Of a DNA stretch of 17,874 bases, positions 6,688-13,354 are shown piece after piece. A model generated the notes under the pieces. The model had not been told where the DNA came from and did not search any database. It was given only the letters and a program-made list of their open reading frames with translations. The translations under genes and the position numbers were made by a program. This DNA comes from JBLNDG01 sp050261415 (GTDB lineage Bacteria > Bacillota > Clostridia > Lutisporales > Lutisporaceae), in assembly GCA_050261415.1 (NCBI GenBank), contig JBLNDG010000163.1:1-17874 (forward strand), in the 5' to 3' direction. Position 1 is the first letter of the stretch. Every line of letters starts with the position of its first letter.

Positions 6688-6852
6688 TTGGAAGAGATTA
6701 AAGAGCTTTTGAAAAGGATAGAAGACCTTAAAGAGGTTTTATATAAGCTCATTAACAATAATGAAAACCTGCAGGACTGCGAGATTATCGCTGTCAGCAG
6801 GCTGCTTGACATGCAACTGAACGAATACTACAAGCTTTTATCGACAAAGTAG
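6688..6852 (+). CDS. Spo0E-like aspartyl-phosphate phosphatase (sporulation regulator)
   Basis: A 54-residue helical-hairpin protein of the Spo0E family, which removes phosphate from Spo0A~P and so restrains entry into sporulation. First helix LLKRIEDLKEVLYKLI, short turn (NNNENLQD), second helix with the family signature S-x-x-L-D as SRLLD (Ser37-Asp41) followed by MQLNEYY; the Asp is the residue needed for phosphatase action in the family. Length is normal (50-90 residues). Start TTG 6688 follows GGGAGGG (6672-6678) with a nine-base gap. It has its own promoter and converges with the ferritin-like gene, whose stop is 12 bases away. Confidence 0.87.
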   Translation: MEEIKELLKRIEDLKEVLYKLINNNENLQDCEIIAVSRLLDMQLNEYYKLLSTK

Positions 6853-6863
6853 AGCGGAATTTG

Positions 6864-7406
6864 TTAACCATGATTTTTTCTACAGTATTTATCGAGAAGA
6901 TCAGTTAGAATTTGCTCATGGACTTTCTCATCTTCAATTATTCTAAGGATTATTTCTTGGATATGCTTATCCTTGATTTCACTTAACAGCACTTCATATC
7001 CTTCTATTGCTGCTTGCTCAGCGGCAATATCAAGCTTAAGCTTAAGGCAGGCGGAATCGCCATATGAGACTTCGCCTCCTGACCACCACATCTTGTTTGA
7101 TCTCCTGTATTTTGGGTTCCCGCCAAGGGCGGTAATAAGGTCGCTAAGTATGTGCAGATGCTTCATTTCAACTAGAGATATGCACAGCTCTGCATTGGCG
7201 ATTTCCTTGTTCTCTATAGTAAAATGATGGTGAAGATATTGCCCTATTGCGGTAAACTCACTTTTATCCCCATCAGCATATGCATCCATGAGCAGTTTTG
7301 CATATCTTGGGTTTTCTTCTTCTACCTTTACTTCCGGGTAAGGCCTGTCGAATTTGCATGGCAGGCAGTCCAAAAACTCATCCATTAAAGCTTCGATATC
7401 TTTCAT
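6864..7406 (-). CDS. Ferritin-like di-metal four-helix-bundle protein
   Basis: A 180-residue cytosolic protein with the ferritin-like/rubrerythrin ligand pattern: Glu50 (SEFTAIGQYLHHH), E80-M-K-H83, Glu130/Glu135 (AAEQAAIEGYE), and E160-K-V-H163. These form two ExxH motifs on paired helices and a di-iron or di-manganese site. Two Cys at 14 and 17 (CLPC) lie in an N-terminal extension and could bind metal or form a disulfide. Likely role: peroxide or oxygen protection, or metal storage, in an anaerobe. It is the same broad fold as CotJC in this window but is not close to it. AAGGATGGTG lies just upstream of the start. Confidence 0.8.
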   Translation of the reverse strand: MKDIEALMDEFLDCLPCKFDRPYPEVKVEEENPRYAKLLMDAYADGDKSEFTAIGQYLHHHFTIENKEIANAELCISLVEMKHLHILSDLITALGGNPKYRRSNKMWWSGGEVSYGDSACLKLKLDIAAEQAAIEGYEVLLSEIKDKHIQEIILRIIEDEKVHEQILTDLLDKYCRKNHG

Positions 7407-7552
7407 AGTTCACCATCCTTGTTTTTGATAAGGTATATTAATATATATTCAAAAGGAAAGCATGATATGTTAAATATACTTGCAGCCCGGGGGAGGATAA
7501 AGCGGAATGGCTGGCAACGGATACAAATGGAAATAAATAGGTTTCTGATACA

Positions 7553-7581
7553 TTGATTTTTTAAAACGAGGGATTTATAAT
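7553..7581 (+). promoter_or_regulatory. Sigma-A promoter of the 6S-like RNA
   Basis: TTGATT (7553-7558), 17-base spacer, TATAAT (7576-7581). Predicted transcript start about 7588. No protein start with a ribosome site follows before the next terminator, which points to a non-coding transcript. Confidence 0.78.
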
Positions 7582-7587
7582 TTAATT

Positions 7588-7772
7588 AAGCAAAATACTC
7601 CTGGAATGTACGTTAGCTTCATAATCTTAACCCGCAATTATATGAAGGGAGCCCGGGTATGCATGCGGAAATCGTGCTGGACAGTTTCCAGTGGATTGAA
7701 GCTTGTATCAGGGCACCCACCTGCTGTAGCGGCAGGTTTTAAGATTATAGTTGACGGCATTTTGGGTTTTGA
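7588..7772 (+). ncRNA. ssrS: 6S RNA candidate
   Basis: About 185 bases between a strong promoter and a terminator fold by eye into the 6S rod that mimics an open promoter and binds sigma-A RNA polymerase. Closing stem: AATG (7605-7608), CGTTAGC (7611-7617) and ATAATCTTAA (7621-7630) pair with TTAAGATTAT (7739-7748), GTTGACG (7750-7756) and CATT (7758-7761). A central bubble follows: 7632-7646 on the 5' side; on the 3' side 7719-7738 contains the small hairpin CCTGC-tgtagcg-GCAGG, as in Bacillus 6S RNAs. The apical arm has GGGAGCCC (7647-7654) with GGGCACCC (7711-7718), one mismatch, and the tip CTGGA-cagtt-TCCAG (7677-7691). Length, order of elements and isolation all fit. Primary sequence alone is not diagnostic; an unrelated structured RNA is the alternative. 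Confidence 0.72.
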
Positions 7773-7777
7773 TCGAT

Positions 7778-7805
7778 GCAGCAGCTTAAAAGGCTGCTGC
7801 TTTTC
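7778..7805 (+). terminator. Terminator of the 6S-like RNA
   Basis: Perfect 8-bp stem GCAGCAGC (7778-7785) and GCTGCTGC (7793-7800) with TTAAAAG loop, followed by TTTT. Confidence 0.88.
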
Positions 7806-7841
7806 ATTAGAGGACATTCTACCAAAGTAGAATCAGTCAAA

Positions 7842-7882
7842 AGCGAGGAGGCTCGATGCCTCCGAGCTTTTATTACTTTTTT
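7842..7882 (+). terminator. Second terminator hairpin downstream of the 6S-like RNA
   Basis: AGC-GA-GGAGGC (7842-7852) pairs with GCCTCC-GA-GCT (7858-7868) around a TCGAT loop; the opposed GA/GA can form tandem sheared pairs. Followed by TTTTATTACTTTTTT. Works as a back-up stop for the RNA. Upstream A-residues make it usable from the other strand also. Confidence 0.75.
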
Positions 7883-7964
7883 ATCGTTTTTGTCCATAAG
7901 CAGTATGCCTATGTGAGTTCTTATTTCCAGAAATTGATAATATAATTGTTCTGGAGGGATTTCA

Positions 7965-8828
7965 ATGATTGATGAAGGCATGGGCATAGTCAAGGTCCAC
8001 GATGAAGTTTTTATTCAAAGTATTGACAGGAAGGAAAGAATTATAAGGTTTCTTGTATCAAAACTGGGTATTAACGAAGTCAATGCCAGGGATGAAAAAC
8101 ATGCATCGGAGATTCTAAGCCAACTTTTTAGGGAAGAAAGTCCGCTGCTCAATGATGTTGAATATGATGCCGAGATATTCCTGGATGAATGGGCGGATGA
8201 TGCAAGCTATATGAATAGTGATGAATATAGGGCCCCGAAGACTGGCATAGTGAATAACAGCTTCTATGACAGATCCAAAGCAAAAGCATATATTGATGCC
8301 TATTGGAAGGATTACAACCCTGCATACCCATCCTTTCACCATGGAGGGGGGGACTGCACCAATTTCATTTCCCAGGTTCTCCATGCAGGTGGTATGCCCT
8401 GGAAGGATGACGGGAACCCGGCAAACCATAGAAACAGCAGGAATTGGTATTGCAAGCCGGGTGCAACAGCTAAAGACTATGAAAAAAGGATTACTTTTTC
8501 GTGGAAAATCGCGGCAGTTTTTAAAGGCCATTGGATTCAAAGGGTTGAGAAGCATTTTATTGTAAACTACTCAGAAATAATAAACGGCATCGACTATATT
8601 TTTACGGAGGTCCATATAGGTGACGTTGTGCAGTTCTGCTATTCCAGCGGCGTACCCTATCATACCCTTGCTGTTACCGGTTTTAACATGGATCCGGAAT
8701 ATAATGTCAGGGATATCGTTCTTGCGTCCCATGACATTGATTCCAACAACCGCTCCCTGTACAGGACAATACTTAGATTCCCCGGTGACTATAAGCTGAG
8801 GGTATATATAATTAAAAAGGGTGAATGA
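7965..8828 (+). CDS. Amidase_6-type (CHAP/NlpC-like) cysteine hydrolase
   Basis: A 287-residue protein whose C-terminal two thirds match the putative amidase family Amidase_6: FYDRSKAKAYIDAYWKDYNPAYPSF, the catalytic-nucleophile motif GGGDCTNFISQVLHAGG (Cys131), GDVVQFCY, and the catalytic His in VPYHTLAVTG (His233). The first about 95 residues are a helical, charged extension without a known motif. No signal peptide or membrane helix is visible, so it acts inside the cell unless released; in spore formers such proteins are often sporulation- or cell-wall-linked (inference). ATG 7965 follows GGAGGG. It is a single gene between the 6S-like RNA and a long hairpin. Confidence 0.85.
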   Translation: MIDEGMGIVKVHDEVFIQSIDRKERIIRFLVSKLGINEVNARDEKHASEILSQLFREESPLLNDVEYDAEIFLDEWADDASYMNSDEYRAPKTGIVNNSFYDRSKAKAYIDAYWKDYNPAYPSFHHGGGDCTNFISQVLHAGGMPWKDDGNPANHRNSRNWYCKPGATAKDYEKRITFSWKIAAVFKGHWIQRVEKHFIVNYSEIINGIDYIFTEVHIGDVVQFCYSSGVPYHTLAVTGFNMDPEYNVRDIVLASHDIDSNNRSLYRTILRFPGDYKLRVYIIKKGE

Positions 8829-8840
8829 GCCAAATAAAGA

Positions 8841-8879
8841 GCAGCCATGCTATAAGATGCCCATCTATAGCATGGCTGC
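8841..8879 (+). terminator. Long inverted repeat after the amidase gene
   Basis: Thirteen-base perfect arms GCAGCCATGCTAT (8841-8853) and ATAGCATGGCTGC (8867-8879), with inner AGAT/ATCT pairing around GCCC. It begins 12 bases after the stop, so it most likely ends the transcript, but only TTGCTTAAG follows rather than a clean T-run. It would be equally stable from either strand. Confidence 0.65.
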
Positions 8880-9024
8880 TTGCTTAAGTAGCTATAGAGG
8901 TACAAGTAGTTGCACTTTTGTAATAAGTTTTTTTATTTTTAGGATTATATTGAGCAATCACTGTGTTTTTCCCTATATAGCAGTTTTTATATTGCTAATA
9001 TAATAATAAAAATGCCCAAAGGTA

Positions 9025-9384
9025 TTATATACATTGGACATTTTCTGTTATCGCGCCATCTTTAATATGATAATCCATCTTGCAGCTATTACAAAACTCA
9101 ATTGTTTGATAAGCTAATGTGTTAAAAAACTCCTTATATCCTTTGTATTTATTCACAAGAGGATTATAATTCAACCGGCCAAAAATAATTTTATCAACAA
9201 ATTTCACCGATTCTAATATTTCAGCATAATTCTGGTCTACTATGTTAGGTGTTGGATAAGGTTCTATGCTCACCCATGTTTTACAACCATGCTCGTGTAA
9301 ATACTTTAGACTGCTTATTCTGTCTTTATATGATGCAGCTCCGGGTTCATATTTCTGTCTAAATCTTTCGTCTAAATTTTCCAT
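9025..9384 (-). CDS. C-terminal fragment of a radical-SAM protein (DUF5131/Gp37-Gp68-like, TcmP partner)
   Basis: A 119-residue frame that matches the C-terminal third of the radical-SAM proteins encoded next to TcmP: DERFRQKYEPGAASYKDRISSLKYLHEHG, KTWVSIEPYPTPNI, VDKIIFGRLNYN, YQTIEFCNSCKMDYHIKDGAI. Family members are usually well over 200 residues and begin with the CxxxCxxC iron-sulfur motif, which is absent, so the radical chemistry cannot take place. An in-frame TAA lies eight codons before ATG 9384, so the frame does not extend further. An apparent deletion has joined a start codon to internal coding sequence. A weak ribosome site (AAGGGA) and an excellent promoter with a LexA box precede it, so the fragment may be expressed. 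TcmP lies immediately upstream. Confidence 0.65.
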   Translation of the reverse strand: MENLDERFRQKYEPGAASYKDRISSLKYLHEHGCKTWVSIEPYPTPNIVDQNYAEILESVKFVDKIIFGRLNYNPLVNKYKGYKEFFNTLAYQTIEFCNSCKMDYHIKDGAITENVQCI

Positions 9385-9414
9385 TTTTATCCCTTTTTTA
9401 TATTATATACCTTA

Positions 9415-9443
9415 AGTATAGCGAATATACGTTCGTATGTCAA
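9415..9443 (-). promoter_or_regulatory. Sigma-A promoter with embedded LexA box (minus strand)
   Basis: On the minus strand: TTGACA (9438-9443), a 17-base spacer, TATACT (9415-9420). The spacer contains CGAACGTATATTCG (9422-9435), the LexA consensus CGAAC-N4-GTTCG with one mismatch (A for G at the first base of the right half-site). The -35 box starts two bases after the TcmP stop codon; the -10 box lies 30 bases before ATG 9384. A perfect -35, ideal spacing and a near-perfect operator in the spacer together are hard to explain by chance. Confidence 0.8.
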
Positions 9444-9444
9444 A

Positions 9445-10421
9445 TTACTCTTTAGGAAAAGTCACTTCTACATCATCGCCAAACGTATTTCTTCTTCTTA
9501 TTGCAGGTTTTGTTTTAATCTTACCATCCTTTTCAAGTTCCAATAATACCTCTTTATAGTTGCGACTTATAAATGGTTTGCCAATACTATGCGTTTCAAA
9601 TATCTTCTTCATAGTTAATGTTTTACCGGAAAGTGTTCTTCGTAAATCCTCACCGAGTTCACTTAAAGGCATGTTAAGAAGATACAGGAAATCCAGCTGC
9701 TTATTAGTTGTAGGTATATATGAGAAAGAAGCAACTCCTTGTATCCTCTGGGAACTCTTTTTTGCCATTATCTCTTTCATAATAAAATAGCCTAATTTAT
9801 GTTTTGAAACGAATATAAGATAATGGCTTGTGCAATCTCTATTAGGGCTTATAAACTTAAAAGGCAAAGCATATTTATGGTCTTTCCAAAAGTACTCACA
9901 GAACTTATTCATTATATACTCTTCTCTATCAGTTGGTGCCATGTCTTTTACATTCTCTCTTAAAAGGTCTGCAACATCTTCATCAAAAATTGCATTTATG
10001 TGATTTCTTACCTTTAAGTTGCTCAGCGCACTGTTTATTCTGTTAAAGTTGAAAAAAATAAACAATCGCAACCAAAATCTTTAATAAGGGCTTTAATCAG
10101 TTTCTTTGATAGCCCAGCATAACCAAATGGGTCTATAAATGAAAAACAAGGAATCATATTTATATTCTCAAATTTTTCAGCAATCTCTTCATTAACTTCA
10201 TAGTTGGAAACATTAGGGGTAAATTTTAGTTTATCAATATCACTCAAACTTTTTATATTTTCTTTTAGATTATTAAAACAATTTTCATTAGCATCATTAA
10301 ATATTGTTACAACTTTCTCAAACCTTGAGGCCATTATGGAAGCCCAAGCTGAGAAGTATTTTTCTACAATATTTGCCTTTACTATCGAATGTTCTTCAGG
10401 AGTAGTAAAAAAATCATCCAA
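9445..10421 (-). pseudogene. Three-Cys-motif partner protein TcmP, frameshifted and internally deleted
   Basis: Two frames (10421-10035 and 10071-9445) form one TcmP-like protein. Part one: DDFFTTPEEHSIVKANIVEKYFSAWASIM, VVTIFNDANENCFNNLKENI, CFSFIDPFGYAGLSKKLIKALIKDFGCDCLFF. Part two: FNFNRINSALSNLKVRNHINAIF, TSHYLIFVSKHKLGYFIMKEIMAKKSS, QGVASFSY. The join is a run of seven T (minus strand; A run at 10052-10058); eight T would read FFFNFNRINS. In addition the segment with the SAM-binding motif (DLFAGPG-like in relatives) that normally lies between WASIM and VVTIFND is absent in frame, roughly 45 residues by memory of the family. Start TTG 10421 follows AAGGTG. So there are two independent lesions. 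The family is a predicted methyltransferase-like partner of a three-Cys radical-SAM protein, often in defence islands. Confidence 0.8.
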
Positions 10422-10682
10422 TTGTGAAGCACCTTCTTTTCTTTCTTATATAAATTGTTATATACATAATTAATAAACACGGGTAAAAGTCTCAACTCAT
10501 AAGGACTAACTATACTCAGTAAGCCTATAAAAACCAATTTCTTCAGGGACTTGTCAACTTTTTGCCCGAATTAGGCGCAATATAATTTAACGATTCTTAC
10601 CATTATTACTTCAGACACATGAAGATAGTTTGAGAGCCTTTTAAATAAAATTCCGTTATTATATAAAAAATGTTACATGATG
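10422..10682 (-). other. Intergenic gap within the decayed island; possible gene remnant
   Basis: AT-rich stretch between TcmP and the nuclease gene. On the minus strand an open frame without a clear start runs from a TAA near 10565 to a TAG near 10383 and contains VDKSLKKLVFIGLLSIVSPYELRLLP. It resembles no family I know and overlaps the start of TcmP. It may be a degraded gene or chance. No promoter of consensus quality was found here. Confidence 0.3.
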
Positions 10683-11756
10683 CTAAGCATATCTTTTCAC
10701 AATTCCTGTGAATAAATCTTTGTAATTATATAAGTCGTTAATACTTGAAAGTTCGATTCTCTTTTCTTTTTTGTTCTCATCTGGCACTATCAAGTATTCG
10801 GCGTTTTCTTTGAAATAGAATGGGCAGATCCATTTCCACGTGTTATTGTCGAAGAGTACACCAAAATATGATTGCGTATCTTTGTACGTAATTTTTTCTA
10901 TTGGTACTACTTCTCTTAAGACTGATTTGATTATAAAGAATGCTTCCAACTCTTCCATAGTTGTGACTATTTTACTCTGTTCTTCTTGATCCTTAGCAGA
11001 TGGAGTTGGGGAATCGACTTCCGGTTCTTTTTTTTCTTCACTTTGTTGCTCAAGTGCACTTTTTATTCTATCATTCATAAGCTCAGTGATGAATTGATTA
11101 ATAGATCGTATTATAAGAGGCTTAAACTTCTCAACAACGTTTTGAGTCTTTCGACCGGTATATATCTCACTTAAAACATAGCTAATAAAATCATCAGATG
11201 GGTTAGTTAGTATTCGATTCATGAGTAATTTTATCTCATTTGCATATTTAAGTTCAGAAGCAGTGGTCAATGTATTTTCAATGTTTAATTCTTCTTTACG
11301 GAACTTTTTAAGCTCATTTACCTGACTTTCTTTAATATCCAGCACATTAAACTCAAAGAATGGCTTAGAGTCCATCTTGTTTGGCTCATCAAGGTCTGTA
11401 AAGAAAAGATAGGTAATACCATTGGTTAATATTGAAAATTTAGCTTTTGTTGTAGCAAAATATCTATATAATTGAGATGCTGCTTTAGTCAGATCATTCC
11501 TAACACACTGTTTTGCTTCAATAAGGACAAGCGGTTGATTATCCTTTAAAATAGTATAATCAACTTTTTCTCATTTTTTTATACCAACATCGGCTATAAA
11601 TTCAGGCGCAAATTCATCAGGGTTAAAAATATCATATCCAAGCAACTGAAAGAATGGCAATATAAGTGATGTCTTAGTAGATTCTTCTGTAGTGATTTTG
11701 TCCTTGAGTTTTTTAACTCTAGTAGAAAATTGCTTTAGCTGATCAATGAAATCCAT
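10683..11756 (-). pseudogene. HsdR-N-like PD-(D/E)XK nuclease, interrupted by an in-frame TGA
   Basis: Frame from ATG 11756 (MDFIDQLKQFSTRVKKL) is open to 10683 except for one TGA at 11571-11573 (codon 62 of 358). Both sides lie in the same reading frame: DVGIKK-stop-EKVDYTILKDNQPLVLIEAKQ. Relatives have Gly at this place, so GGA to TGA is the simplest change. The interrupted part is the N-terminal nuclease domain of type I restriction R subunits: Asp66 (KVDYTI) and E80-A-K82 (LIEAK) form the PD-(D/E)XK site, so the stop falls four codons before the first catalytic residue. A hydrophilic linker (EEKKEPEVDSPTPSAKDQEE) joins it to a C-terminal domain (YFGVLFDNNTWKWICPFYF). No helicase, HsdM or HsdS is present: this is the stand-alone HsdR-N class. 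A downstream ATG at 11375 could give the nuclease-less C-terminal part. Confidence 0.82.
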
Positions 11757-12163
11757 TTGAACACCCACGAATATTTGTTTATATTTTATACGCACATATA
11801 CTCACCCTTATTATAATAAAAACTTGTCTAAACTTGTCTGCATTTATATAAATTATAGGTTTATGCATATAAACGGTTACTTCGGATACTAAAATACTTA
11901 GTTCAGATTAAGCCTTAAGTGGCTTGTCTATTATATTGAGCGTAATAATTCTTTAATGATGAATTTTCTCTAATGTGTTCCGAAAAGCCTGCAAATATTT
12001 ATTTAGTTATTTACTGTATTATAACTCTAGCCATAATTTGGAACAAGGACAGTGCTTTTCGCCTAAGCATACTAAAAAAATCCGCACAAGTTTTCTCGAG
12101 GCATGTAACACAATGTCTGACAGATGAATAAAATGGAAGGGAAAACGTATAAAAGGGGGGTCA
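11757..12163. other. Intergenic region between the nuclease gene and cotJA, with a 10-bp direct repeat
   Basis: About 400 bases, AT-rich. It holds a perfect tandem repeat AAACTTGTCT at 11820-11829 and 11830-11839, next to TATAAT-like sequence that could serve the minus-strand nuclease gene, and a ribosome site AAAAGGGGGG (12151-12160) for cotJA. A CATACTAA at about 12068-12075 partly fits a sigma-E -10 box (CATACANT) expected for cotJ, but no matching -35 is seen. No coding potential stands out. Confidence 0.5.
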
Positions 12164-12391
12164 ATGATGACCAAGACTTACCACTATGACCATACCTATA
12201 AACCTGAGATGCTGGTCGCTCCGGAATACGAGATACCGGTTATGGGACCAGAATTCAAGCTGGCTGAAGCATACGTTCCATATCAGGTTTTTTGCAAGGT
12301 TTATGAGCCGATGAAGGGATTGATGAAGGGTACGATTTTCCCGGAACTATACCGTCCGTATGTCAAGGAAAAGATGGAGAGGGAAGACTGA
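12164..12391 (+). CDS. cotJA: Spore coat-associated protein CotJA
   Basis: A 75-residue protein with the CotJA signature LAEAYVPYQVFCKVYEPMKGLMKGTIFPELYRPY near its C-terminus. First gene of the cotJABC operon, expressed in the mother cell and needed for loading CotJC into the inner coat in Bacillus. The N-terminus is tyrosine-rich (TYHYDHTYKPEM), usual for coat proteins. ATG 12164 follows AAAAGGGGGG; the adjacent ATG at 12167 is an alternative. Confidence 0.92.
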   Translation: MMTKTYHYDHTYKPEMLVAPEYEIPVMGPEFKLAEAYVPYQVFCKVYEPMKGLMKGTIFPELYRPYVKEKMERED

Positions 12392-12436
12392 TTTTGAGTC
12401 TGGAAATTAATCCAATAGTGAAAGGGAGGCATTGCA

Positions 12437-12709
12437 ATGGATATAGACAGAGAGAGACTTGAACATCTAAAGGAGATAATGTCGATTGATTTCTCTTTGG
12501 TAGAGTTGAACCTGTACCTGGATACGCATCCGATGGACCAAAGGGCTCTTAATCTGCACAATGAATACGTCATGAAATACAAATGTATGAAAGAGATGTA
12601 TGAAAAGGAACATGGACCACTAACCCATTACATTGAAAGCGATTGCCCGTGGGAATGGATAGAAGAATCATGGCCGTGGGAAATTGACAATGAGATGGGA
12701 GGGAAGTAG
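12437..12709 (+). CDS. cotJB: Spore coat protein CotJB
   Basis: A 90-residue protein with the CotJB pattern: LKEIMSIDFSLVELNLYLDTHPMDQRALNLHNEYVMKYKCMKEMYEKEHGPLT, followed by a Trp-rich tail (CPWEWIEESWPWEID) that is a common ending in clostridial CotJB. AAAGGGAGG (12420-12428) precedes the ATG. It lies 45 bases after cotJA and three bases before cotJC, so translation is likely coupled. Confidence 0.93.
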   Translation: MDIDRERLEHLKEIMSIDFSLVELNLYLDTHPMDQRALNLHNEYVMKYKCMKEMYEKEHGPLTHYIESDCPWEWIEESWPWEIDNEMGGK

Positions 12710-12712
12710 CAT

Positions 12713-13288
12713 ATGTGGATATATGAGAAGAAGTTGGAATATCCGGCTTGGGTCGAGGGCTGCGACATTAAGATAGCAGGCTTGCTTTTTGCTCAATATG
12801 GCGGACCGGATAGTGAACTGTCAGCAGGTATCAGATATCTGACGCAAAGGTATACAATGCCGATACCGGAGGCAAAGGCGGTTTTGACAGACATCGGCAC
12901 AGAAGAGCTTGCTCATTGGGAGATCATCGGAACCCTTATATATAAAATAGTGGACAGGGCTTCGCCAGAAGAACTGAGAGAAGCCGGAATGGGTCCAAAC
13001 TATGTGCAGCACGGCAGGGCATTGTATCCTAATGATGCAGCAGGTGTCCCGTGGACTGCCGCATATATCCAGTCCATAGAAGACCCAATCACAGACCTCC
13101 ATGAAGACTTGGCAGCAGAGCAGAAGGCAAGAACAACATATGAGCATTTGATAAATTCGACGAAGGACAGAGGAGTAATTGAGACGCTGAGCTTCTTAAG
13201 GGAGAGGGAAGTGGTTCACTTCCAGAGGTTCGGTGAGGCTTTAAGGCTGGTACAGGAGTATCAGGAAAGAATGAAGCATCAGAGGTAA
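12713..13288 (+). CDS. cotJC: Spore coat protein CotJC, manganese-catalase family
   Basis: A 191-residue ferritin-fold protein of the manganese catalase family, with ligands visible as Glu35 (PDSELSAG), E65-L-A-H68 (GTEELAHWE), Glu136 (DLAAEQKARTTYEHL) and E166-V-V-H169 (REREVVHF). Manganese catalases break down hydrogen peroxide; CotJC homologues are coat structural proteins, and those from C. difficile have been described as catalases. All metal ligands are kept, so activity is plausible. GGGAGGG (12698-12704) precedes the ATG. Last gene of cotJABC, followed by a large terminator-like hairpin. Confidence 0.95.
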   Translation: MWIYEKKLEYPAWVEGCDIKIAGLLFAQYGGPDSELSAGIRYLTQRYTMPIPEAKAVLTDIGTEELAHWEIIGTLIYKIVDRASPEELREAGMGPNYVQHGRALYPNDAAGVPWTAAYIQSIEDPITDLHEDLAAEQKARTTYEHLINSTKDRGVIETLSFLREREVVHFQRFGEALRLVQEYQERMKHQR

Positions 13289-13306
13289 TAGAATTAAAAA
13301 TCTCTT

Positions 13307-13354
13307 AAAGTGTACCAAAATATTAGGTAAATCTAATATTAAAAGGTGCACTTT
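13307..13354 (+). terminator. Long hairpin ending the cotJ operon (likely bidirectional terminator)
   Basis: Outer 10-bp arms AAAGTGTACC (13307-13316) and GGTGCACTTT (13345-13354) with one G-T pair, and inner 8-bp arms AATATTAG (13319-13326) and CTAATATT (13333-13340). The T-rich right flank (TTTATTATT) suits termination. It stands 18 bases after the cotJC stop. Confidence 0.75.

Noticed and set aside
7606..7830. 74-codon plus-strand frame
   Set aside because: It covers the 6S-like RNA and its terminator; the paired structure explains the sequence better.
7941..7946. TATAAT as a promoter for the amidase gene
   Set aside because: A start from it would fall inside the ribosome site, and no -35 box is found at the right distance.
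8821..9003. 60-codon plus-strand frame after the amidase gene
   Set aside because: It runs through the long inverted repeat and has no family likeness.
11571..11573. TGA read as selenocysteine or as deliberate read-through
   Set aside because: No selenocysteine insertion hairpin is apparent, relatives have Gly, and the neighbouring genes are also broken.
12821..13147. 108-codon minus-strand frame
   Set aside because: Shadow of cotJC, whose metal ligands and length are all in place.
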